Shown here piece after piece: positions 6,507 to 12,372 of a stretch of DNA of 12,976 bases (position 1 is its first letter; each line of letters starts with the position of its first letter). The stretch spans positions 1 to 12,976 of the forward strand of contig JBBRGO010000068.1 of the NCBI GenBank assembly GCA_038224055.1. Reading direction: 5' to 3'. Made by a program: the position numbers and the translations under genes. The stretch comes from JBDSSS01 sp038224055. Lineage in GTDB: Bacteria; Actinomycetota; Actinomycetes; Actinomycetales; Dermatophilaceae. The notes under the pieces were generated by a model. The model ran no database searches, was not told where the DNA came from, and saw only the letters and a program-made list of their open reading frames with translations.

Positions 6507-6594
6507 TATTCCCACAATCCATCCGCGGTGTGCCAGCGACCCCCCGTTTGGCGGCGGGCTGTCGAGGGTTTCGTGATGATTCCGACACGCGAAG

Positions 6595-6630
6595 GGCCCC
6601 CGGGAGCCCGTTTCCGGTCGGCTCCGGGCC
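6595..6630. repeat. Imperfect hairpin in the divergent promoter region
   Basis: GGAGCC (6603-6608) pairs with GGCTCC (6620-6625); with a small bulge the stem continues through 6599-6601/6626-6628 and 6595-6596/6629-6630. It lies in the leader or promoter region of ctaE. Role unknown. Confidence 0.35.
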
Positions 6631-6656
6631 TCGACGGGGCTGTCTCGCGGGCCGCT

Positions 6657-6668
6657 CGGGGCGCCCCG
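6657..6668. repeat. 12-bp perfect palindrome between ctaE and the receiver gene
   Basis: CGGGGCGCCCCG reads identically on both strands and lies between two divergent transcription units. It is suitable as a dimeric-regulator site, but in DNA this GC-rich it could be chance. Confidence 0.4.
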
Positions 6669-6669
6669 T

Positions 6670-6684
6670 GTGGGCGGAGCCCAC
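6670..6684. repeat. 6-bp inverted repeat with 3-nt spacer
   Basis: GTGGGC-GGA-GCCCAC follows the 12-bp palindrome after 1 nt and lies about 40-55 nt upstream of the putative -10 of the gene starting at 6736. It is a candidate operator; no regulator family is suggested by the sequence. Confidence 0.4.
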
Positions 6685-6723
6685 GACCGGAGAGGTCACT
6701 GTGGGGTGGGAGGCGTCGACCGG

Positions 6724-6729
6724 TAGCAT
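6724..6729 (+). promoter_or_regulatory. Leaderless -10 element for the receiver-trpD unit
   Basis: TAGCAT is followed by exactly 6 nt and the ATG at 6736, so transcription would begin at or next to the start codon. There is no ribosome-binding site, consistent with a leaderless mRNA. No clear -35 is seen. Confidence 0.6.
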
Positions 6730-6735
6730 CGCCGC

Positions 6736-7212
6736 ATGACCGCCTCGAACGACAGCGCCACCCCCGGGACGTCCACCGAGCTCGGGACGGGCCCGGTGGG
6801 CGCAGGACGTTCCGCCCCCCACCGGGTGAGCATCCTGCTCTACAGCGACGACTTCACGACTCGGGACGCGGTACGAGCCGCGGTGGGTCGCCGACCCGCC
6901 AGGGACGTCGAGGTCGTGCGCTGGCACGAGTGCGCCACGGCGGACGCCGTCGTCTCTTCGGTCGACTCCGACCGCTTCGACATCCTCGTCCTCGACGGTG
7001 AGGCCGCGAAGGTCGGGGGACTGGGCCTGGCGAAGCAGCTGAAGAACGAGATCTTCGAGTGCCCGCCCATCATCGTGCTCACCGGCCGGCCGCAGGACAG
7101 CTGGCTGGCGGCCTGGTCGCAGGCCGACCTCGCCGTGCCGCACCCGCTCGACCCGATCGCGCTGACGTCGGCCGTGGCGACGCTGGCGCGCGCGGCCGCC
7201 CCCAGCGCCTGA
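6736..7212 (+). CDS. Degenerate response-regulator receiver-domain protein upstream of trpD
   Basis: 158 residues: an unstructured, Ser/Thr/Pro/Gly-rich N-terminus (1-29) and one receiver-like domain (about 30-150) with no DNA-binding output domain. Visible signature: the acidic pair D38-D39 after strand 1 (VSILLYSDD), D87 as the likely phospho-acceptor at the end of strand 3 (FDILVLDG), and T116 in strand 4 (IIVLTGR). The near-invariant lysine of the strand-5 K-P motif is missing: the sequence reads V-P-H136-P, with His in place of Lys. That usually goes with atypical, phosphorylation-independent receivers. No kinase gene is nearby. It ends 2 nt before trpD and is probably cotranscribed with it. 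Domain assignment is fairly sure; role unknown. Confidence 0.75.
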   Translation: MTASNDSATPGTSTELGTGPVGAGRSAPHRVSILLYSDDFTTRDAVRAAVGRRPARDVEVVRWHECATADAVVSSVDSDRFDILVLDGEAAKVGGLGLAKQLKNEIFECPPIIVLTGRPQDSWLAAWSQADLAVPHPLDPIALTSAVATLARAAAPSA

Positions 7213-7214
7213 GC

Positions 7215-8288
7215 ATGGCGACCGACCGGGTCCTCACCTGGCCGCTCCTGCTCACCGACCTCATCGCGGGTCGTGACCTCGACCGCGCCGCGACGGAGTG
7301 GGCGATGGGGCAGATCATGGCGGGGGAGGCCTCCCCGGCACAGGTGTCGGGGATGCTCATCGGCCTGCGGGCCAAGGGCGAGAGCGTCGCGGAGATGCAG
7401 GGCCTCGCCGAGCAGATGCTCGCGCATGCGAACCGCATCGAGGTGCCCGGGCCGAGCCTGGACATCGTCGGGACCGGCGGCGACCGGGCCCACACGGTCA
7501 ACATCTCCACGATGGCCTCCATGGTCGCTGCCGCGGCGGGGGTCCGCATCGTCAAGCACGGCAACCGTGCCGCGTCGTCCTCGTCGGGCTCGGCGGACGT
7601 GCTCGAGGCGCTGGGGATCGACCTCGCGCTCCCGCCGGACCGGGTCGCCGCGGTCGCCCTCGAGGCCGGCATTACCTTCTGTTTCGCCCAGACCTTCCAC
7701 CCCTCGATGCGCCACGCCGCCGTCGCCCGCCGCGACCTCGGTGTCGGGACCGCCTTCAACTTCCTCGGTCCGCTGACCAACCCCGCACAGCCGACGTATG
7801 CCGCCGTCGGCTGTGCCGACGCGCGGATGGCTCCGCTGCTGGCCGGGGTCTTCGCCTCCCGAGGGAAGGACGCTGCCGTCTTCCGCGGCGACGACGGCCT
7901 CGACGAGGTGACGGTGTCGACGACGACCCGGGTGTGGTGGGTCCGGTCCGGACGGGTGACCGAGCGCTCGCTGGACCCGACGCGGCTCGGCGTCGAACTG
8001 CAGCCGGTCGAGGCCCTGCGCGGCGGGGACGCAAGGCACAACGCAGGCGTCGTGACGAGTGTGTTCGCGGGCGCGACAGGGGCGGTCCGGGACGCGGTCG
8101 TGCTCAACGCCGGCATCGCGCTGGCGTTGACGGAGCCGGACTCGCCCGACGGCCACAGCACCTCGGGTGACGACGCGGGCTTCCACGCCGACGTGCGGGC
8201 CGGGATGGACCGGGCCGAGCAGGCGATCGACTCGGGTGCGGCCACCGCGCTGGTCGACCGCTGGGTCGCAGCGACTCGAGAGCACTGA
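7215..8288 (+). CDS. trpD: Anthranilate phosphoribosyltransferase
   Basis: Second step of tryptophan synthesis: joins anthranilate and PRPP to give phosphoribosyl-anthranilate. The start at ATG 7215 gives 357 residues, the usual size; the long in-frame extension to 7059 overlaps the receiver gene and is rejected. Motifs: G86-T-G-G-D90 (PRPP/Mg), N96-I-S-T-M100, KHGNRAASSSSGSAD (114-128), LGPLTNPA (184-191), D226-D-G-L-D-E231 (second metal site) and GGDARHN (270-276). All catalytic blocks are present, so the enzyme should be active. There is no clear ribosome-binding site; with the start 2 nt after the upstream stop, translation is probably coupled. No other trp gene is in the window, so this is an isolated trpD, as I recall beside ctaE in mycobacteria. 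Confidence 0.96.
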   Translation: MATDRVLTWPLLLTDLIAGRDLDRAATEWAMGQIMAGEASPAQVSGMLIGLRAKGESVAEMQGLAEQMLAHANRIEVPGPSLDIVGTGGDRAHTVNISTMASMVAAAAGVRIVKHGNRAASSSSGSADVLEALGIDLALPPDRVAAVALEAGITFCFAQTFHPSMRHAAVARRDLGVGTAFNFLGPLTNPAQPTYAAVGCADARMAPLLAGVFASRGKDAAVFRGDDGLDEVTVSTTTRVWWVRSGRVTERSLDPTRLGVELQPVEALRGGDARHNAGVVTSVFAGATGAVRDAVVLNAGIALALTEPDSPDGHSTSGDDAGFHADVRAGMDRAEQAIDSGAATALVDRWVAATREH

Positions 8289-8314
8289 CCGCCGGGTCGG
8301 CGACGCCGGTGTGG

Positions 8315-8599
8315 CTACTCGCCGTCGAGTCCGAGGCTGAACGCCGCCTCGAGGTCGTGGGCGGAGTAGGTGCGGAAGGCGATGTGGGTCGAGGTGCCGA
8401 CGACGCCCTCGACCTTGTTGAGCCGGTCGGCGATGACGTCTGCGAACTCGTCGTGGGCATGGACGCGGACCATGGCGATGAGGTCGGAGTCACCCGTGAC
8501 CGAGTAGACCTCCGAGACCGCGGGGATGTTCGCGATGGCCTCGGCCACCTCGGGGATCCGGTCGACCTCGCAGCTGATCATGACGATGGCGGTGATCAC
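8315..8599 (-). CDS. Stand-alone Lrp/AsnC ligand-binding (RAM) domain protein
   Basis: 94 residues, essentially one RAM domain (beta-alpha-beta-beta-alpha-beta). The first strand is ITAIVMISC; then comes helix IPEVAEAIANI, a turn SVTGDSDLIAMVRV carrying the conserved G-D-x-D-L/Y segment, and helix EFADVIADRL. There is no helix-turn-helix, so it cannot bind DNA by itself in the Lrp manner. Such proteins form rings that bind amino acids or partner with full-length Lrp proteins (family knowledge). The start is GTG at 8599, 6 nt after TAGGCT, pointing to leaderless transcription. It is convergent with trpD (26-nt gap), which invites but does not prove a link to amino-acid sensing. Confidence 0.85.
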   Translation of the reverse strand: MITAIVMISCEVDRIPEVAEAIANIPAVSEVYSVTGDSDLIAMVRVHAHDEFADVIADRLNKVEGVVGTSTHIAFRTYSAHDLEAAFSLGLDGE

Positions 8600-8605
8600 G
8601 TCCGC

Positions 8606-8611
8606 AGCCTA
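8606..8611 (-). promoter_or_regulatory. Leaderless -10 element for the RAM-domain gene
   Basis: On the minus strand TAGGCT is followed by 6 nt and the GTG at 8599. The element lies in the 19-nt gap after the upstream nuclease gene, so the -35 region would fall inside that gene's 3' end. No strong -35 is recognised. Confidence 0.55.
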
Positions 8612-8618
8612 TCGGGCG

Positions 8619-10454
8619 CTATCCGACGTGGCGCAGTCCCCGGTCGCCGGCGGTGCCCGGCGCGGCGCTGCGACCCCTTTTCGGGCCCCGGTCGTGGCGG
8701 CCGGGCCGTCCCGCATGCCCTCCCGTCGGGGAGCCGACCGTGAGCACGTCACGGTCGAAACCGATCGCCTCGTGGGCCGAGGCGACGGCGGGCTCGAGCT
8801 GGTGGCGGACCGATCCGGCACCGCCGACGGGGCAGGTCCAGGACCCGTCGAGCTCGACGATGCGCACCCCCGGTCCCTCGAGCCAGCGCAGCAGGATCTC
8901 GGTCTCCTCCGTCAGGGCCGCGACGGTCCCCGGATCGGGGGTGGGCACGACCTCGGCAGTGGCCTGCATGGTCCGGACGTGGACCATCGGGTCGGCACCG
9001 CGCGGGCTCACGATCGTGCCGGCGAGACGCCCGTGCCGGATGGACACGAGCTCCCAACCACCCGCCTCGTGGGCCCGGGCCCCGATGACCTCGGGGGAGC
9101 CGGTGAGCGGGGCCAGGCGCTGGGCGCGGGCCGCACCCCGCACGAGCTGGAGGAAGCGGTCGCGGACCCGAGCGGCGTCCTCGAAGCGCTCCTGCTCGGC
9201 CAGCTGCTGCAGCCGGGTGTGGAGCAGCCCGGCCTCGGAGCGGGCGTCCCCCCCGAAGAGCGCCGCACACCGGCCGGCGACGAGGGCGTAGTCGTGCTCG
9301 GACTGGGCCCCGGTGCAGGGCGCCCCGCAGCGCCCCAGGTCGGCGAGGGCACAGGCCTGCTGACGACCGGTGAGGCGCTGGGTGCACTGGCGCAGCGGCA
9401 CGACCTCGTGGACCGCGTCGACGGCGGCCTGCGCGGAGGTCCGGGAGCGGAACGGGCCGATGTAGTGGGCCCCGTCGTCGCGAACCTGTCGGACGATGGA
9501 CAGTCGCGGGAAGCGCTCGTTGGTCAGCTTGACCCAGCTCTGCTTGCGCCCGTCCTTGGACCGCCGGTTGAACCGGGGCTGGTGCTCGTCGATGAGGCGC
9601 AGCTCACGGACCTGGGCCTCGAGAGGGGTCTGGCAGACGACGGGGTGCACCGCCTGGGAGAGCCGGACCATGTCGGCCATCCGGCTGCGCTGCTCGGACG
9701 CCGTGAAGTAGGTCCGCACTCGGGTGCGGATGTCGCGGCTCGTGCCCACGTAGAGCACCCGGCCGTTGCCGTCCTTGAAGAGGTAGACGCCGGGCAGGTT
9801 GGGCAGCGGGTCGGCGAGAAAACGCTTGCGGCGCTGGCTCGGGGTGACGCGCGAGGTGTAGCTCGAGAGCTCCTCGAGGGTGTGCACGCCCAGACTGCCG
9901 ACGCGCTCGATGAGGCCGTGCAGGACGTCGACGGTCGCCTGTGCGTCGTGGAGGGCGCGGTGGTCGGGCGTGGTCTGCGCGCCGAACACCCGGGCGAGGG
10001 ACCCGAGCTTGTGGTTGGGCGTCTCGTCGCGGCTGACGAGCTGCCGGGCCAGGGTCAGGGTGTCGAGGACGTCGAAGCCGGGCCACGGCGTGCCCGTGCG
10101 CCTCGCCGCCGCCTTGAGGAAGCTGATGTCGAAGCCGGCGTTGTGCGCCACGAGCACGCTGCCCGCGGCGAACTCGAGGAAGGCCGGCAGCGCGCTCTCG
10201 ATGCGCGGGGAGTCCGCGACCATCACGTTCGTGATCCCGGTGAGGACCGAGATGAAGGGCGGGATCGGCTCGGCGGGGTTGACGAGGGTCTGGAACTCAC
10301 CGAGCACCTCGCCGCCGCGGACCTTGACCGCGCCGATCTCGGTGATGCCGCACTGGGCCGGGCTGCCACCGGTCGACTCGAGGTCGACGACGACGAACGT
10401 GACGTCGGCGAGGGGGGTGCCGAGGTCGTCGAACGTGGTTTGGATGGCCTGCAT
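8619..10454 (-). CDS. DEDDh 3'-5' exonuclease fused to UvrC N-terminal half (GIY-YIG, UVR)
   Basis: 611 residues. Domain 1 (about 19-185) is a DnaQ-type exonuclease: D24-L-E26-S-T-G (ExoI), H104-N-A-G-F-D109 (ExoII), H165-R-A-L-H-D170 (ExoIII). Domain 2 (about 219-298) is a UvrC-like GIY-YIG nuclease: GVY at 222-224, Y235-V-G237, R245, E279/E284, PRFN to N296. Next come four cysteines C357, C368, C376, C380, spaced almost as in the Fe-S site reported for E. coli UvrC, then a UVR (UvrB-contact) helix pair at about 411-437. The C-terminal RNase H-like nuclease and HhH domains of UvrC are absent, as in Cho proteins; the protein ends in a basic Gly/Arg tail. I recall the same fusion in M. tuberculosis Rv2191. 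Probable DNA repair role. The ATG at 10454 has TACGGT 6 nt upstream. Confidence 0.92.
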   Translation of the reverse strand: MQAIQTTFDDLGTPLADVTFVVVDLESTGGSPAQCGITEIGAVKVRGGEVLGEFQTLVNPAEPIPPFISVLTGITNVMVADSPRIESALPAFLEFAAGSVLVAHNAGFDISFLKAAARRTGTPWPGFDVLDTLTLARQLVSRDETPNHKLGSLARVFGAQTTPDHRALHDAQATVDVLHGLIERVGSLGVHTLEELSSYTSRVTPSQRRKRFLADPLPNLPGVYLFKDGNGRVLYVGTSRDIRTRVRTYFTASEQRSRMADMVRLSQAVHPVVCQTPLEAQVRELRLIDEHQPRFNRRSKDGRKQSWVKLTNERFPRLSIVRQVRDDGAHYIGPFRSRTSAQAAVDAVHEVVPLRQCTQRLTGRQQACALADLGRCGAPCTGAQSEHDYALVAGRCAALFGGDARSEAGLLHTRLQQLAEQERFEDAARVRDRFLQLVRGAARAQRLAPLTGSPEVIGARAHEAGGWELVSIRHGRLAGTIVSPRGADPMVHVRTMQATAEVVPTPDPGTVAALTEETEILLRWLEGPGVRIVELDGSWTCPVGGAGSVRHQLEPAVASAHEAIGFDRDVLTVGSPTGGHAGRPGRHDRGPKRGRSAAPGTAGDRGLRHVG

Positions 10455-10460
10455 GTGCCG

Positions 10461-10466
10461 ACCGTA
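10461..10466 (-). promoter_or_regulatory. Leaderless -10 element for the exonuclease-UvrC fusion gene
   Basis: On the minus strand TACGGT is followed by 6 nt and the ATG at 10454. There is no ribosome-binding site, supporting leaderless transcription and this start codon. Confidence 0.6.
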
Positions 10467-10630
10467 TGCCGCAGGGCCGACAACGCCGGGAAGGCGCGGC
10501 GACGGCCGCCCGGCTGGGCGGGCCCCGCGTCATCGGGACGAGTGCAGGGGAGTGTCGGTGGTGGCTCCTAGCGTCAGCGGGGACAGCTCAAGGACGAAGA
10601 ATCGTGACGAGACGAGAAGGGTGGACCACG

Positions 10631-10939
10631 ATGATGCTCGTCGATTGCCAGACCTGCCCGGTCCGGGACCTGCACTGCGCGGACTGCATGGTGACGGCCC
10701 TCGCGCCGGTGGCGGTCCCGGCCCCACGCCTGCGCTCCGCCGGCAGGGAGCGGGACGCCGACACCCACACCACCGGTCTGTCCCTCGACCGGGCGGAGCG
10801 GCGTGCCGTGTCGGCTCTCCTCGGCGCCGGCCTGGTCACGGCGCAGACGGCGCACACCGTCCGGGCCACGGTCGAGCACGACCGGGGCCCGGCCCAGCGC
10901 CGGGAGCCGCAGGGGACCGGACGAAGGGCTGCCGGCTGA
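10631..10939 (+). CDS. Small protein with an N-terminal CxxC-x6-CxxC motif
   Basis: 102 residues from the ATG at 10631, which has AAGGG about 9 nt upstream. A GTG at 10604 (9 nt after AAGGA) would add nine residues and is a real alternative. C6-x2-C9-x6-C16-x2-C19, in CQTCPVRDLHCADC, looks like a treble-clef or ribbon metal site. It is followed by a Pro/Arg-rich linker and a predicted amphipathic helix (about 50-69, LSLDRAERRAVSALLGAGLV), then a basic Arg/Gln tail. There is no signal peptide. I cannot name a function; my recollection is that similar short DC-x-TCPVR proteins are common in actinobacteria. It lies 23 nt upstream of the lipoprotein gene, on the same strand. Confidence 0.7.
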   Translation: MMLVDCQTCPVRDLHCADCMVTALAPVAVPAPRLRSAGRERDADTHTTGLSLDRAERRAVSALLGAGLVTAQTAHTVRATVEHDRGPAQRREPQGTGRRAAG

Positions 10940-10950
10940 TCCGGGCGTGT

Positions 10951-10956
10951 CACCAT
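10951..10956 (+). promoter_or_regulatory. Possible leaderless -10 for the lipoprotein gene
   Basis: CACCAT is followed by 6 nt and the GTG at 10963. It matches nAnnnT but not the leading T. The intervening GGCGAG could instead act as a weak ribosome-binding site if the gene is cotranscribed with the small gene before it. Confidence 0.3.
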
Positions 10957-10962
10957 GGCGAG

Positions 10963-12318
10963 GTGCGACGTCCGCGGAAGGTCCCCGACCGGGACGCGAT
11001 CCGGCCCGGCCGCCGAGGGTCCGCCGCGGTTGCGGCCTGCCTGACCCTGGGGATCCTGCCGCTGGTCACCGGGTGCGCGGGCCCGCCGCGGTCGATCGAC
11101 GAGGGCACCGTGACTGCGACCGCCCGTGAGGTCCTCCCGGCCCCCTCCGATGCCGACGCCCAGAGGCGCGGGCTGGCCGAGACCGTCCTCGGTGCCCACC
11201 TCCGGGCGGCCCAGGATGCCGATCTCGCCGCGTGGCTGGCGCCGGTGCGCGGCGCCGGGCTGCGTCAGCGCCAGCGCGAGGTCTTCGCCCGGATTCAGCT
11301 CATCGGGGTCACGGACCTCCGCCTCGCCGCCGTGACTCTGACGAAGCAGGCCGGCGCCGGGTGGACGGTCCACGCCCGGGCGGACTACCGGATCAGCGGG
11401 CACGATCGCACGCCGAGAACCTTCGAGCTCGACGTGAACCTGACACCTCCGGAGGGTCCGACAGCGCCGGGCACGAAGAGCCAGGACGCCCACGCCGTGC
11501 AGATCACGTCGTGGCAGCCCGCTCCCCGTCCCGAGCCGTGGGACCTCGATGGCCTCGTCGTGCGGCGGACCGGCGATGCACTGGTCCTCGCGGGTAGTGC
11601 GGAGCGGGCCGACCAGATCGCCCGGCTCGCAACCCTGGCTCGTCGTGATGTCGCCGCCGTCTGGGGCACGTCCTCGGCGGCCGTCTGGGTCGCGCCGGTC
11701 GATGACGTGACAGCCGGGCGCCTGCTCGGTGACGACGCGGCAGCCCTCGAGGGCGTGGCTTCCGTCACCGACGGGCCCCTCGAGGTGGGCTCCCCGGCCG
11801 GGGCCGACCGGGTCGTGGTCCTGCCCGGGGCCTGGGACTCCTTGACCGAGCAGGGGCGGTTGATCGTGATGACCCATGAGCTCACCCACGTCTCCGTGCG
11901 GGCCAGCACCACCCGGCCGGTTCCGCTCTGGTTGTCCGAGGGTTTCGCCGAGCTCGTCGCCTACCGGCGCGTGAACCTCCCCGAGACGGTCGTCGCGGCC
12001 TCGGCCCTGCGCCGGTTCGGCACCGGGGCCCTGCCGACCGGGCTGCCCGAGGCCGCCGACTTCGCGACCGGAGGTGGCCGCCTCGCCGCGGCCTACGGAT
12101 CCTCGCTCCTCGCGGTCCGGACCCTCGCCGACGAGGACGGGGAGGCGGCGCTCGTCCGGGTCTACACCGACGTGGCGCGTGCCGGCGACGGGCGCAGTGC
12201 CGACGCCCTCGCGGATGCCGACTCCCGGCTCGACGAGGCTCTCGCAGCGGTCCTGGGCACGACCCGTGCAGCCCTCGTGCAGCGGTGGCGGGCACGGATC
12301 TCGGCGTTGCTGCGCTGA
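10963..12318 (+). CDS. Secreted lipoprotein with gluzincin-like metallopeptidase motif
   Basis: 451 residues from GTG 10963; the in-frame ORF continues upstream to 9880 but overlaps other genes, and the GTG is immediately followed by a basic signal-peptide start (VRRPRKVPDRD). The hydrophobic core (21-34) leads into lipobox V35-T-G-C38, so C38 should be lipidated and the protein held outside the membrane. Residues about 60-190 are a soluble alpha/beta region with no recognised motif. The C-terminal part carries H305-E-L-T-H309 and, 16 residues later, E326 in WLSEGFAE, the HExxH...E pattern of peptidase-MA-type zinc proteases. All three zinc-binding residues are present, so activity is plausible; substrate unknown. 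It is convergent with the acyl-CoA synthetase gene. Confidence 0.85.
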   Translation: MRRPRKVPDRDAIRPGRRGSAAVAACLTLGILPLVTGCAGPPRSIDEGTVTATAREVLPAPSDADAQRRGLAETVLGAHLRAAQDADLAAWLAPVRGAGLRQRQREVFARIQLIGVTDLRLAAVTLTKQAGAGWTVHARADYRISGHDRTPRTFELDVNLTPPEGPTAPGTKSQDAHAVQITSWQPAPRPEPWDLDGLVVRRTGDALVLAGSAERADQIARLATLARRDVAAVWGTSSAAVWVAPVDDVTAGRLLGDDAAALEGVASVTDGPLEVGSPAGADRVVVLPGAWDSLTEQGRLIVMTHELTHVSVRASTTRPVPLWLSEGFAELVAYRRVNLPETVVAASALRRFGTGALPTGLPEAADFATGGGRLAAAYGSSLLAVRTLADEDGEAALVRVYTDVARAGDGRSADALADADSRLDEALAAVLGTTRAALVQRWRARISALLR

Positions 12319-12372
12319 GCCCCTCGTGGGAGCCGTGGACGGGGTCCGAGGCGGCCGTTCATGCGTGCCGGG

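Noticed and set aside
5743..7143. 466-codon minus-strand ORF across ctaE and the divergent region
   Set aside because: It overlaps ctaE out of frame and the receiver gene antisense. Only its last 33 codons, from the ATG at 5844, are of interest and are reported separately.
7059..7214. Upstream in-frame extension of trpD
   Set aside because: It would overlap the receiver gene, and TrpD length and N-terminal sequence fit the ATG at 7215.
8290..8302. CGCCG-GGT-CGGCG hairpin between trpD and the RAM gene
   Set aside because: A 5-bp stem with a 3-nt loop in very GC-rich sequence; indistinguishable from chance, although its place between convergent genes would suit a terminator.
8526..10571. 681-codon plus-strand ORF opposite the exonuclease-UvrC gene
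   Set aside because: It is an antisense shadow of a well-supported gene, with Asp/Gly/Val/Arg-biased content typical of the complement of GC-rich coding sequence, and no domain motifs.
9880..10962. In-frame upstream extension of the lipoprotein gene
   Set aside because: It runs antisense through the nuclease gene and across the small four-cysteine gene; the signal peptide and lipobox define the GTG at 10963.
12337..12347. GGAC-GGG-GTCC hairpin between the lipoprotein and acyl-CoA synthetase genes
   Set aside because: A stem of only 4 bp, too weak to call a terminator.
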